A DNA stretch of 55,756 nt from the NCBI GenBank assembly GCA_050290245.1, contig JBNKHH010000015.1, positions 1-55,756 of the forward strand. The letters are read 5' to 3'. The notes beneath the pieces were generated by a model that saw only the letters and a program-made list of their open reading frames with translations, was not told the DNA's origin and made no database searches. Of this stretch, positions 34,100 through 42,706 are shown in pieces. The DNA is from JBNKHH01 sp050290245 (GTDB lineage: Bacteria > Pseudomonadota > Alphaproteobacteria > Rhodobacterales > Rhodobacteraceae). A program made the position numbers and the translations under genes. Each line of letters starts with the position of its first letter. Positions within the stretch are counted from its first letter, which is position 1.

Positions 34100-35176
34100 T
34101 CAGGGCGCGCGGAAATGCTTCGACAGCTTCAATCCCTGGCCTTGATAGTTCGACGCGATCTCCTGGCCGTACAGCGCTTCCGGCACGTCCGCCATCCGCT
34201 CATAGACCAGACGCCCGACGACCTGGCCGTGCTCCAGAACAAAGGGCGCTTCGTGGCAGCGGACCTCAAGAACGCCCCGCGAGCCCGCGCCCCCCGCCTC
34301 GGCCCAGCCAAAGCCGGGGTCGAAGAACCCCGCATAGTGGACACGAAACTCCCCGACCATCGCCAGGTAGGGCGCCATCTCGGCGGCATGGGTCGGTGGG
34401 ATGACGATCGCCTCGCGGCTGACCAGGATATAGAATGCGCCGGGGTCCAGGATGATATACCCCTCCTTGGTGCGCACCTCTTCCCAGAACTCGGCCGGAT
34501 CATAGAACCCCAGTTTTGACAGGTCGACGACACCGGTATGCGGCTTGGCGCGGTAGCCGACGAGATCGCCCGTTTCGGGCTTCAGATCGACCGAAAACCC
34601 CAGGCCGTCGCGGATCACCGCCTCGCCCGATACGATCGGTGACGCGGCATGGAGTGCCGCCAACTCCGCATCCCCGATCACCGTTTCGCCATCGCGAAAG
34701 ATGATCTGGTTCAGCATCTGCCCCGTTGTCGCGACAACCGAAAACGAGCGGGGACAAATCTCGACGTATAGCGGGCCCGAGTATCCCGCCGGTACGCGGT
34801 CGAACTCGGTGCCGTAATCGGTGATGATCCGTGTCAGAAGGTCCAGCCGCCCGATCGAGGACTTGGCACTGGCAGCGCCTGAAAGACCCTTGGGCAGGTC
34901 AAGGCTCTCGATCAATGGCACCACATAGACACAGCCCTTTTCGAGCACCGCGCCGCCGGTCAGATCGACCTCGTGCATAGCGAAATCCGCGAGTCGCCCG
35001 GCAACTGTCCGCTGCGGTCCGGCAAGGAAAGAGGCGCGAATACGATAAGCCGTCGACCCAAGCCGCAGGTCCAGCGAAGCGGGTTGCACCTGTCCGGCCT
35101 CCATCGGGACATCGGCCGTTACATGGCCCGCCGCGATCATTTTCCTGATCCCGCGATCCGACAATACCCCGCTCAT
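34100..35176 (-). CDS. dcd: 2'-deoxycytidine 5'-triphosphate deaminase, long two-domain form
   Basis: dCTP deaminase-like protein of 358 residues, which converts dCTP to dUTP for thymidylate synthesis. It is almost twice the length of E. coli Dcd (about 190) and appears to be two dUTPase-fold halves: residues about 1-170 (MSGVLSDRGIRKMIAAGHV, QPASLDLRLGSTAYRI, AKSSIGRLDLLTR) and about 180-358 (LDPGAFYILVSREAI, FEVRCH-type blocks). This long form is common in alphaproteobacteria. The start at 35176 follows GGGAG. It is downstream of tRNA-Pro on the same strand. Confidence 0.88.
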   Translation of the reverse strand: MSGVLSDRGIRKMIAAGHVTADVPMEAGQVQPASLDLRLGSTAYRIRASFLAGPQRTVAGRLADFAMHEVDLTGGAVLEKGCVYVVPLIESLDLPKGLSGAASAKSSIGRLDLLTRIITDYGTEFDRVPAGYSGPLYVEICPRSFSVVATTGQMLNQIIFRDGETVIGDAELAALHAASPIVSGEAVIRDGLGFSVDLKPETGDLVGYRAKPHTGVVDLSKLGFYDPAEFWEEVRTKEGYIILDPGAFYILVSREAIVIPPTHAAEMAPYLAMVGEFRVHYAGFFDPGFGWAEAGGAGSRGVLEVRCHEAPFVLEHGQVVGRLVYERMADVPEALYGQEIASNYQGQGLKLSKHFRAP

Positions 35177-35300
35177 GACCCGCTCCCAGAACACCAGACA
35201 GTTTGAAGAAAATTATTCTTCTTCTTTTGAAAAATACTCCGGGGTGAGCCGCCAAGGGCGGCGAGGGACAGAGCCCCCGAAACACGTGATGCCGGATGAT

Positions 35301-35378
35301 TGGTCGGGCTAGCAGGATTCGAACCTGCGACCTTCCGTCCCCCAGACGGACGCGCTAACCAGGCTGCGCCATAGCCCG
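35301..35378 (-). tRNA. tRNA-Pro (anticodon GGG)
   Basis: Cloverleaf of 78 nt on the minus strand. The acceptor stem is CGGGCTA with TAGCCCG (7 bp), discriminator A, and a genome-encoded CCA (35303-35301). The D arm is GCGC-AGCCTGGTTA-GCGC. The anticodon stem TCCGT with ACGGA holds the loop CTGGGGG, giving anticodon GGG (35343-35341), and the T arm is GCAGG-TTCGAAT-CCTGC. It reads CCC and CCU proline codons. It lies between the MerR-type gene and dcd, all on the minus strand. Confidence 0.97.
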
Positions 35379-35442
35379 ACACAGCGCCTTCTGGCGCAAA
35401 ACTAGGCCGGGGGCAAGAGCCGATCTGAACCTCTGGCATCAA

Positions 35443-36180
35443 TCAGGAAACCCGGTCGAGCAGGGCCTTCAGACGTTCCGCCGCCGAGACCAGATCCTCA
35501 CGATGCGTGCGAAGTCTGTCCTTTGGAACCAACCGCAACCGGAGGGCAACGCCGGGACCGACCTCGTGACCTGCATCGTCGTCGCCTGGGTCGGTCTCGG
35601 GCACATGCGGGGTCGGCGGAATCGCCGGGCTTGGGGCTTCTGGCTCTGGCTCCGCGACAACTTCCGCCACAAGCTCTGGTTCGGGTTCGGGAGCCGCACG
35701 GCGATGCGTAAACATCACCGGCTCCGGGTCTTGCGAACCGTCCGGCTCGGTCTGATCTTCCTCGTCGATCCGCAGGGGCAATTCGTCCTCGATCGGAGCA
35801 GGCTCCGCGTCCCGCGTAGAGCGTGCCGCAGATGCAGGCGCCGACGGAACGACCTCCGCATGTTCGATCACCTCGGGCGTGGATACGTCTTCGTCAGGCT
35901 CGCCGAATAGCGGCGGTGAAAATGAAGAAACGTGCTTAAGGCCTTGTTCCCGCAACAGTTTTTGGACGCCCCTGATCGTCATGCCCTGGTCATGAAGCAG
36001 GGTCTTCACCCCGCCGATCAACCGCATGTCGGACGGCCGGTAATACCGCCGTCCCCCGGCGCGCTTCACGGGCTTGATCTGGCTGAACCGCGACTCCCAG
36101 AACCGCAGGACATGCGTCGGCACGTCCAGCCACTCAGCAACCTCTGAGATGGTTCGGAAAGCGTCGCGGGATTTTTCCAC
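35443..36180 (-). CDS. MerR family transcriptional regulator
   Basis: Regulator of 245 residues with an N-terminal MerR-type winged helix (about 8-78): FRTISEVAEWLDVPTHVLRFW and GGRRYYRPSDMRLI. The rest (about 95-200) is very acidic and Glu/Pro/Ala-rich, probably disordered, with a short helical C terminus ending LKALLDRVS. There are no metal-binding cysteines, so it is not a metal sensor of the MerR/CueR kind. A GTG start lies 6 bp after the ihfA stop. This ihfA-MerR pair is conserved near fabH in alphaproteobacteria; its target is unknown. Confidence 0.85.
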   Translation of the reverse strand: MEKSRDAFRTISEVAEWLDVPTHVLRFWESRFSQIKPVKRAGGRRYYRPSDMRLIGGVKTLLHDQGMTIRGVQKLLREQGLKHVSSFSPPLFGEPDEDVSTPEVIEHAEVVPSAPASAARSTRDAEPAPIEDELPLRIDEEDQTEPDGSQDPEPVMFTHRRAAPEPEPELVAEVVAEPEPEAPSPAIPPTPHVPETDPGDDDAGHEVGPGVALRLRLVPKDRLRTHREDLVSAAERLKALLDRVS

Positions 36181-36186
36181 CGAGGC

Positions 36187-36489
36187 TTAACCCTTGTTGC
36201 CGGCCGCCACGCGCTCTTTCATCAGGTGCGACGGCCGGAAGGTCAGTACCCGGCGCGGGTGGATCGGAACCTCTTCCCCGGTCTTGGGATTGCGCCCGAT
36301 GCGTGCCGCTTTGTCACGGATCGAAAACGTCCCGAAGGAAGAGATTTTCACCTGCTCCCCGGCGACCAGGGCATCGGACATATGCTGGAGCACACCTTCG
36401 ACCAGCTGCGCGGATTCATTCCGGCTGAGACCGACTTCGCGAAACACCGCGTCACTCAAATCCATGCGTGTCAAAGTCTTTTCGCTCAT
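36187..36489 (-). CDS. ihfA: Integration host factor subunit alpha
   Basis: IHF alpha, 100 residues, which with IHF beta bends DNA sharply at specific sites. Features are TLTRMDLSDAVFREVGLSRNES, KISSFGTFSIRDKAARIGRNPKTG, and the beta-arm tip around EEVPIHPRRVLTFRPS with the proline that intercalates in DNA. The second of two adjacent ATG codons (36489) is preferred because GGGGGAG is then about 4-5 nt away rather than abutting it. It is the end of the rpmF-plsX-fabH gene run, separated from fabH by the YcaQ-like gene, and is followed by the MerR-type gene. Confidence 0.95.
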   Translation of the reverse strand: MSEKTLTRMDLSDAVFREVGLSRNESAQLVEGVLQHMSDALVAGEQVKISSFGTFSIRDKAARIGRNPKTGEEVPIHPRRVLTFRPSHLMKERVAAGNKG

Positions 36490-36627
36490 CATCTCCCCCT
36501 GTCCGGATTTATGTCGGTCAGAATGGTCGCGATGATTTTCCGAGTCAATAACAAGAGCTTGGAATTAGGCCTTCATTTGGAGGAACAGAAGGCGAATACG
36601 CCGTCAAAGGCAAGTTCCTGCCGTTGA

Positions 36628-37785
36628 TTATCCCCAAACCACGCGCTCGAGACCGACAAAGCGCCGCATGCGCTCCAGTTCGGCGGCCAGTCTGTCGTGG
36701 CGTTGCGCGGGCCATTTCACCCCGTCTTCGGGCCACAGAGTCATGACCTGCAGCGCTCCCGCCTTCCGGTCGGCCTTCACTTCAATGCGGCCCACGAATC
36801 GATCGCCTTCGAGAATCGGAAAGACGTAGTAGCCCCAGATGCGCTTGGCAGCGGGTACAAACATTTCAACGCGGTACTCAAAGCCGAACAGACGGCCAAG
36901 TCGCGCGCGGTCGCGGATCACGGGATCAAAGGGATTTAGAATGCGCAGACGGCTCGTTGGCGGCGCAAGCCGGTCCAGGCGCTCGCCGATATCAGGCAGG
37001 GCCAGTGCCTGGACCCAGTCTCCCGATGCCGTTTCCACCTCGACCGGAACGACGTCACTGCGCGCGATCCAGTCCCGCACCTCGGGCAGGCTGGCGGCAT
37101 CCCAGAAATTCTTTATGTCGCTGGCGCTGCCGAACCCCATCCGGTCCAGCGCCCCTCGGCACAGCCAATCAATCTGTTCTTGGTCGGGCAGGGCGACCTC
37201 GTGCGGCGGTGCAGGGAAGATCCGCTCTGCCAGGTCATAGAACTTGGTGAAATTTACCCGGTGGCAGGTTGCCAGCTCGCCCGTGTACCACATGTAATCC
37301 AGCGCCAGCTTGTGCGGCGGGCGAGACCACATCTGTTTCCGCCCTTCGATTTTGGTGTCAAAGGCCTGGGTGGACAGGGCCCCCTCGGCGCGGATGCGTT
37401 CCTTGATCTCGTGGCGCCCTTCCGCATCGGGCAGGTTCTTCATCCACCCGCTGCGGTCAAGCTCCTGCTTCTTCCGCCGGAATTGCCGCTCCCAGGCAGG
37501 CAGGAACTCCATCGGGATGACCGAGGCATCATGGGTGAAATGCTCGAAAATCCCGCGATCCCGAGACATCAGCCGGTCGAGCATCGGTTCGCGATAGTTC
37601 TGGTTCCGGCTCCACAGGATGTGATGGTGGGCACGGGCAACGAACTGGATCGAATCCAGTTGGATAAAGCCGAGGTCACGGATTAAGCTGGCCAGCTCCA
37701 GCGGTCCTGTCGGTGTTTCGGAAAGGCCCTGGGCATCCAGCCAGACATGCCGCGCGGTTTTGTTGTCAATCCTGAGGAGGCTCAC
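36628..37785 (-). CDS. Winged-helix DNA glycosylase, YcaQ/AlkX-like
   Basis: Protein of 385 residues of the winged-helix (HTH_42) family that includes E. coli YcaQ (AlkX) and Streptomyces AlkZ, DNA glycosylases that unhook interstrand crosslinks. The block LGFIQLDSIQFVARAHHHILWSR carries a Q-x-D motif (QLD) where YcaQ-type enzymes have their catalytic pair, and the following AHHHILWSR block is also characteristic. The GTG start at 37785 is set by GGAGG 6 nt upstream. It sits 16 bp after fabH and 138 bp before ihfA, an unusual place in an otherwise conserved operon. Substrate in this organism is unproven. Confidence 0.82.
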   Translation of the reverse strand: MSLLRIDNKTARHVWLDAQGLSETPTGPLELASLIRDLGFIQLDSIQFVARAHHHILWSRNQNYREPMLDRLMSRDRGIFEHFTHDASVIPMEFLPAWERQFRRKKQELDRSGWMKNLPDAEGRHEIKERIRAEGALSTQAFDTKIEGRKQMWSRPPHKLALDYMWYTGELATCHRVNFTKFYDLAERIFPAPPHEVALPDQEQIDWLCRGALDRMGFGSASDIKNFWDAASLPEVRDWIARSDVVPVEVETASGDWVQALALPDIGERLDRLAPPTSRLRILNPFDPVIRDRARLGRLFGFEYRVEMFVPAAKRIWGYYVFPILEGDRFVGRIEVKADRKAGALQVMTLWPEDGVKWPAQRHDRLAAELERMRRFVGLERVVWG

Positions 37786-37801
37786 GGGCCGCCTCCGTGC
37801 A

Positions 37802-38773
37802 TCACCACCGCAGGACGACCGAACCCCAGGCCAGCCCGCCACCGATGGCCTCGGTCACCAGCAGGTCACCTTCCTTGATCTGACCGCGCTCGACGCCGAC
37901 AGACAGCGCAAGCGGGATCGAAGCCGCCGAGGTGTTGCCGTGATCCTGGACTGTCACCACGACATGGTCCATGTCGATCCCCATCTTGTTGGCGGTCGAC
38001 TTGATGATGCGCAGGTTTGCCTGGTGGGGTACGATCCAGTCGACGTCTTCAGCCGTCATCCCCAGCTTGTCCAGCGAAGCATGGGCGGTCTGGGCCAGCT
38101 TTTCGACGGCGTGGCGGAAAACTTCCTTGCCCTGCATCTTGAGATGCCCGGTGGACTGGGTCGACACACCGCCATCGACATAAAGAATGTCCTTGAATCG
38201 CCCGTCCGAATTCAGATCGGTCGCCAGGATGCCGCGGTCGGCGTTCGTCCCGTCACCCTCTGCCGCTTCGAGGACCAGGGCGCCCGCACCGTCACCGAAG
38301 AGCACGCATGTGCCGCGGTCGGTGAAATCCAGGATGCGGCTGAAGGTCTCGGCACCGATCACGAGCACCCGTTTCGCCTGCCCCGAAACGATCAGCGCAT
38401 TGGCCTGTGCCAGTGCGAAGACAAAGCCCGCGCAGACCGCCTGGATGTCAAAGGCGAATCCACGCTCCATTCCCAGGCGATCCTGCACCATCGTGGCGGC
38501 GGACGGGAAGGTCAGGTCGGCCGTCGATGTGGCGACGATCAGCGCGTCAATGTCGTTTGCTTCGAGGCCGGCCATGGACAGCGCCTTTTCGGCGGCATTG
38601 GCGGCAAGCTCTGAAGTGGTCTGACCCTCGGCGATGAAATGGCGGCGTTCGATTCCCGTCCGGCCCCGAATCCATTCATCCGATGTTTCGATCGAGCCCT
38701 CGAACTCCGAGTTCGGGACCACCCGGTCGGGAAGATAATGCCCGACGCCTCGCACGACAGCGCGTGTTGTCAT
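37802..38773 (-). CDS. fabH: 3-oxoacyl-[ACP] synthase III
   Basis: KAS III, 323 residues, condenses acetyl-CoA with malonyl-ACP to start fatty acid synthesis. The catalytic triad is visible: Cys114 (DIQAVCAGF), His250 (VPHQANLRI) and Asn280 (HGNTSAAS). Length is standard. Its ATG overlaps the plsX stop by 4 bp (ATGA), so the two are translationally coupled. It belongs to the conserved DUF177-rpmF-plsX-fabH cluster. Confidence 0.97.
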   Translation of the reverse strand: MTTRAVVRGVGHYLPDRVVPNSEFEGSIETSDEWIRGRTGIERRHFIAEGQTTSELAANAAEKALSMAGLEANDIDALIVATSTADLTFPSAATMVQDRLGMERGFAFDIQAVCAGFVFALAQANALIVSGQAKRVLVIGAETFSRILDFTDRGTCVLFGDGAGALVLEAAEGDGTNADRGILATDLNSDGRFKDILYVDGGVSTQSTGHLKMQGKEVFRHAVEKLAQTAHASLDKLGMTAEDVDWIVPHQANLRIIKSTANKMGIDMDHVVVTVQDHGNTSAASIPLALSVGVERGQIKEGDLLVTEAIGGGLAWGSVVLRW

Positions 38774-39882
38774 TTTTCCTGCTCGTCTGCGGCCGCTCCG
38801 GCGGTCTCGTGAACTGCATCCTGCCCGTCTGCGTCGTGGGATGCAACCCGTGCTGCAAGGCGCTCGTTGAACCCCGACTCGGCCAGCCGGAAGGCCAGTT
38901 TGATCGCCGAGGACACGCCTGTCGCGTCCGCTGATCCGTGGCTTTTGACAACAGTGCCGTTCAGGCCCAGGAAAACGCCGCCGTTGACGCGGCGTGGGTC
39001 GATCCGCTTGGTCAAACGCCGCAACGACGTGACCGCCAGAAGGGCAGCGATCTTGGAGAGGGGCGTGGCTCGGAAAGCTTCGCGCAGCAACTCGCGGATC
39101 AGGCGGGCGGTTCCTTCGCCGGTCTTCAGGGCGACATTGCCCGTAAAGCCGTCGGTCACGATCACATCGACCCGGTCCGAGGGGATGTCTCCGCCCTCGA
39201 CGAAGCCAACGAACTCGATCTCGGCGCGCTCGGCCGCTTCGGCGATCAGGTCATGGGCCTCTTTGATCTCGGGACGGCCCTTGTTCTCTTCGGTTCCAAC
39301 GTTCAACAGACCGATCCGCGGGCGGGCCAGTCCCAGACCGTTGCGGGCATAGCTGCCCCCCATGCGGGCATACTGCAAAAGGTCCTTGGCGTCGGCGCGG
39401 ATATCGGCGCCCACGTCCAGCATCACGTTGAATCCGCCGGGGTTACGTGACGGCCAGAGACAGGCAATCGCCGGCCGGTCGATGCCGGGCAGCTTTCTCA
39501 GCCGCAACATCGACACGGCCATCAGTGCTCCAGTGTTCCCGCACGAGACCACCGCGTCCGCTTCGCCCGCCTTTACCGCGTCAACGGCGCCCCACATCGA
39601 AGTCCCCTTGCCGTTGCGCATCACGTGGCTCGGCTTGTCGTCCATGCGCACGACCTCGGCCGTGTCACGAACTTCGCAGCGATCCAAAAGCTTGCGCTTG
39701 CGAATTAACGGCTCCAACTCTGCCGCACGGCCAAAAACCAGGAAGGAGATGTCGGGATTCTTGCGCGCACTCTTGTCAATGCCGGCGACAACTGCCGCCG
39801 GCCCAAGGTCTCCGCCCATGGCGTCGACCGAAATCGTGGTGCGCTTTTTCGCGCCGGTGGTCTGATCGGTAAGCTCCGTCAT
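38770..39882 (-). CDS. plsX: Phosphate acyltransferase PlsX
   Basis: PlsX, 370 residues, makes acyl-phosphate from acyl-ACP as the donor for membrane phospholipid synthesis. Recognisable blocks are TTISVDAMGGDLGP at the start, SCGNTGALMAVSMLRL, ALLNVGTEENKG-like GLLNVGTEENKGRPE and VTDGFTGNVALKTGEGTA. The tail beyond about residue 345 (HDADGQDAVHETAGAAADEQEK region) is extra, acidic and probably disordered. It follows rpmF by 21 bp and overlaps fabH by 4 bp. Confidence 0.96.
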   Translation of the reverse strand: MTELTDQTTGAKKRTTISVDAMGGDLGPAAVVAGIDKSARKNPDISFLVFGRAAELEPLIRKRKLLDRCEVRDTAEVVRMDDKPSHVMRNGKGTSMWGAVDAVKAGEADAVVSCGNTGALMAVSMLRLRKLPGIDRPAIACLWPSRNPGGFNVMLDVGADIRADAKDLLQYARMGGSYARNGLGLARPRIGLLNVGTEENKGRPEIKEAHDLIAEAAERAEIEFVGFVEGGDIPSDRVDVIVTDGFTGNVALKTGEGTARLIRELLREAFRATPLSKIAALLAVTSLRRLTKRIDPRRVNGGVFLGLNGTVVKSHGSADATGVSSAIKLAFRLAESGFNERLAARVASHDADGQDAVHETAGAAADEQEK

Positions 39883-39903
39883 CGCCGCGGCGCGTCAGGA
39901 CGC

Positions 39904-40110
39904 TTACGCCGCGTCGTCGTCCAGGTCGATCTCGTCGGCCTGCGCAACGACTTCACGGTCGGCGTAATGCCCGCAAGCGCCACAGACGTGATGGGGGCGC
40001 TTCAGCTCGCCGCAGTTCGGGCACTCGGCCGGGTTCGCAGCCGTCAGGGAATCATGCGCGCGGCGCATGTTGCGGCGGGACGGGGTGACTTTATTCTGAG
40101 GGACAGCCAT
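39904..40110 (-). CDS. rpmF: 50S ribosomal protein L32
   Basis: L32, 68 residues, of the large ribosomal subunit. It begins MAVPQNKVTPSRRNMRRAH, and has a zinc-binding set CPNCG and CGACG with the acidic tail EIDLDDDAA. The four cysteines are intact, so this is the zinc-containing type. GAGG precedes the ATG at 40110. It lies between the DUF177 gene and plsX as in most proteobacteria. Confidence 0.97.
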   Translation of the reverse strand: MAVPQNKVTPSRRNMRRAHDSLTAANPAECPNCGELKRPHHVCGACGHYADREVVAQADEIDLDDDAA

Positions 40111-40255
40111 GTCCAAATCCTCGGTCGTTACTGAGGGGCCGTGCCCCAAGATTTCAGGTCAAACAGGTCTTACGCGCTGCCGCGTCCCATGTCCAACCCA
40201 TTGTTCGAATGAGGCCGGGAACATACTGCGATTCCACTGAAACGCAAGCGACAAT

Positions 40256-40801
40256 TCAGCCCTCGTCAACGTCGCCGTTATTCAGCTGATCGCGCAAAGA
40301 TTTCAGGGCAGCGAAAGGCTTGACGTCCTCGTCGCTGATCGGTGTCTTTCCGGGCTCTGTCACCGAGATGTCCACAGGATCGACACCCTCCGCGCGGGGC
40401 CAGTCCGGCAGGGCCAGGGCAAGCGCCTCGGCCATCACCGTCTCCAGGTCCACGGCTGCGGGCATGGGCTCGGCGGTCTCGTCTTCGGGCATCTCCATTT
40501 CCTCGGCGTCGGGCTCGGGCATGTCGGCCAGATAGCGGCGCACCACCGGTTCGTCGATGCGCGTCACTACCGGCGCACCGGTAACGACGCATTCCTGCAC
40601 CACCGTTGCACCCAACTTGGCGATCAACTTCAGGTCGCGCGCGCCGTCGGGAGCGATCTCGCCTTCGAACGCCAGCTTACGAATGCCGGAAATGCCAAGC
40701 GTCCCGGCCAACCCGCTCCGCATGTCGGCATCGGGCTTCAGCGCAAAGCTGCGCGCCCGCGTCAGGCCCGAGGTCTTTAATATGTGATTGTCGTCGGACA
40801 T
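40256..40801 (-). CDS. DUF177 (YceD) family protein
   Basis: Protein of 181 residues of the DUF177/YceD family, found directly upstream of rpmF in most bacteria and linked by genetics elsewhere to 23S rRNA accumulation. The core block is ATVVQECVVTGAPVVTRIDEPV, with the conserved cysteine. A long acidic region (MPEPDAEEMEMPEDETAE) follows, and the C terminus has PFAALKSLRDQL. AAGGATT precedes the ATG at 40801. It is divergent from bamE, with 79 bp between the two start codons. Confidence 0.88.
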   Translation of the reverse strand: MSDDNHILKTSGLTRARSFALKPDADMRSGLAGTLGISGIRKLAFEGEIAPDGARDLKLIAKLGATVVQECVVTGAPVVTRIDEPVVRRYLADMPEPDAEEMEMPEDETAEPMPAAVDLETVMAEALALALPDWPRAEGVDPVDISVTEPGKTPISDEDVKPFAALKSLRDQLNNGDVDEG

Positions 40802-40880
40802 GAGCAAATCCTTGAACCTGCGGCTTTCTCTGGCTATGCCAGCTAGGCGGCACGGCGCCGCTTGGCAAGAGGTGGGAGCC

Positions 40881-41333
40881 ATGAAGTCACTGCGCACAGG
40901 TCTCGTGATCGTCGGGTTCGCCCTGCTGTCGGGCTGTGCTCCCATGACCAACAGCCATGGTTATGTTCCTGAAAAAGCTCTCCTCGATGAAATCGTCGTG
41001 GGTCAGGACACCAAGGAAACGGTCAGCCGAATCCTTGGTCTGCCAGGAACACGCGGCATCGTCGACGATGCGGGCTGGTACTATGTCCGCTCGGACTACG
41101 AACGGATGCTCTGGCGGGCACCTAGGGAAGTTGATCGCGAAGTCGTGGCGGTGACCTTCGATGAACGGGGGCGTGTCGCAAACGTCGAAACCTTCGGGTT
41201 GGACGAGGGCCGGGTCGTGCGCCTCAACCGTCGGGTTACCACTTCGAACACGCAAGGCATCGGCTTCCTGCGGCAGCTGTTCTCGAATCTGGGGAATTTC
41301 AATCCCGGCGAATTGTTGGGTGGCGGCGAATAA
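40881..41333 (+). CDS. bamE: Outer membrane protein assembly factor BamE (SmpA/OmlA)
   Basis: Lipoprotein of 150 residues. The signal peptide ends in a lipobox LLSGC with Cys19 as lipidation site. The BamE fold follows, with VGQDTKETVSRILGLPGTRG and WYYVRSDYERMLWRAP, as in the SmpA/OmlA family that stabilises the BAM complex at the outer membrane. AGAGGTGGGAG precedes the ATG at 40881. The C-terminal tail (TQGIGFLRQLFSNLGNFNPG) is an addition seen in alphaproteobacteria. It is divergent from DUF177 and convergent with msrB. Confidence 0.9.
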   Translation: MKSLRTGLVIVGFALLSGCAPMTNSHGYVPEKALLDEIVVGQDTKETVSRILGLPGTRGIVDDAGWYYVRSDYERMLWRAPREVDREVVAVTFDERGRVANVETFGLDEGRVVRLNRRVTTSNTQGIGFLRQLFSNLGNFNPGELLGGGE

Positions 41334-41347
41334 GAGCTTGCCCTGGC

Positions 41348-41743
41348 TCAGTCCTCTTCGGGCTGAAACTCCAGCGCCACGCCATTGATGCAATAGCGCA
41401 GACCCGTCGGATTCGGGCCGTCGGGGAAGACGTGACCAAGATGCCCCTCGCAGCGGTTGCAATGCACTTCGGTGCGGCGCATGAAGAAACTGCGGTCATC
41501 TTTTTCGCCGACCATCTCCGGATCCAGCGGCTGATAGAACGATGGCCAGCCGGTGCCGCTTTCGAACTTGTGCGCCTGATCGAACAGCGGCGCACCACAG
41601 CCCTTGCAGGAAAACGTGCCGGGTTGCTTGGGAAAGTTGTCGTGGGTATGGGCGCGCTCGGTGCCGTGCTTTCGCAAGACCTTAAAGGCCAGGTCATCCA
41701 GTTGGGCGCGCCATTCGGCATCCGATTTCACCACTTTATCCAA
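41348..41743 (-). CDS. msrB: Peptide-methionine (R)-S-oxide reductase MsrB
   Basis: MsrB, reducing methionine-R-sulfoxide in proteins. Zinc ligands are in FSCKGCGAPLF and CNRCEGHLGHVF, the block SGTGWPSFYQPL is conserved, and the catalytic cysteine is in GLRYCINGVALEF. There is no ATG at the expected N terminus. A TTG at 41743 gives the family's usual start (LDKVVKSDAEWRAQL) with GGGAG about 9 nt upstream; a GTG at 41773 is the alternative but has no ribosome site. It is convergent with bamE (14-bp gap) and divergent from olsB. Confidence 0.9.
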   Translation of the reverse strand: MDKVVKSDAEWRAQLDDLAFKVLRKHGTERAHTHDNFPKQPGTFSCKGCGAPLFDQAHKFESGTGWPSFYQPLDPEMVGEKDDRSFFMRRTEVHCNRCEGHLGHVFPDGPNPTGLRYCINGVALEFQPEED

Positions 41744-41847
41744 GATGTCATTCTCCCGTAGTGCTGGTGTCACAACTTGCGTGACATGCTGGTCGTGACA
41801 ATATCTAGGTCACGCAACCGCTGTCACCAATACTGGAGAACTGCCCC

Positions 41848-42594
41848 ATGCGGTCACGAATGCGCTACCGGACCCGTCTGGCCGAGACCCCCGGCGATCT
41901 CGAAGCCGCGCAGCGTCTGCGCTATCGCGCCTTCATTGCCGAGAGCGGTGCGGCACCAAGGGCAGGGGGGCGGGACCAGGACAGTTTCGACGCGCTCTGC
42001 CAGCATGTCCTGATTGAATCGGTCGAGACGGGCCGGCTGGTCGCTACCTTCCGATTTCTGCCGATGGCATCGGGCGCCGAGATCGCCAAAAGCTATTCGG
42101 CCCAGTTCTACCAACTCGATGCGCTCGAATGCTATGACAGCCCCATCGTCGAAATGGGCAGATTTTGCGTCGAGCCGGGCCTGCGCGACCCCGACGTCCT
42201 GCGCGCTGCATGGGGGGCGATCACGGCCTACGTCGACCGCGAAGGGGTCGAACTGCTTTTCGGCTGCTCTTCGTTCCACGGCACCGACACGCAGGCCTAC
42301 GCCGACGCCTTCGCCATGCTGCGCGACCGCCATCTTGCGCCAAAACGCTGGCTGCCCCGGATCAAGGCACCGAACGTCTTCCGTTTTGCTCAGCGTCTGC
42401 GCCGGACACCGGATCGGGTGAAGGCGCTGAAGACCATGCCGCCCCTGCTGCGCAGCTACCTGACCATGGGGGGCTGGGTTTCGGATCACGCCGTGGTTGA
42501 TCGCGACATGAACACGCTCCATGTCTTCACCGGGCTCGAAATCCGGGCCATCCCGCCCGGACGTGCGCGCGCACTCAGGGCGGTGGCCGGGTAG
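41848..42594 (+). CDS. olsB: L-ornithine N(alpha)-acyltransferase (OlsB-like)
   Basis: Acyltransferase of 248 residues of the GNAT/autoinducer-synthase-like fold that transfers a 3-hydroxyacyl chain from ACP to ornithine, the first step of ornithine lipid synthesis. Key blocks are AAQRLRYRAFIAESGA, SPIVEMGRFCVEPGLRD and LFGCSSFHGTD, typical of OlsB. GGAGAA lies before the ATG. The partner olsA, often next to olsB in this group, is not in the window; an ABC-F gene follows instead. Other hemolysin-like acyltransferases are a less likely reading. Confidence 0.85.
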   Translation: MRSRMRYRTRLAETPGDLEAAQRLRYRAFIAESGAAPRAGGRDQDSFDALCQHVLIESVETGRLVATFRFLPMASGAEIAKSYSAQFYQLDALECYDSPIVEMGRFCVEPGLRDPDVLRAAWGAITAYVDREGVELLFGCSSFHGTDTQAYADAFAMLRDRHLAPKRWLPRIKAPNVFRFAQRLRRTPDRVKALKTMPPLLRSYLTMGGWVSDHAVVDRDMNTLHVFTGLEIRAIPPGRARALRAVAG

Positions 42595-42706
42595 GGCGCA
42601 CATTCATCGCGCACCGTGGTTTCCGACGCAGAGCCCACGTGACACCGACGCCGGTTTTCTCTTCACCCCAGTTGACCTTGCCCCGGACCCGGCATACCTC
42701 GCCATC

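Noticed and set aside
35248..35262. Hairpin GCCGCC-AAG-GGCGGC as terminator after tRNA-Pro
   Set aside because: The stem is 6 bp and the T run on the minus strand starts more than ten bases after it, so it is not listed as a terminator.
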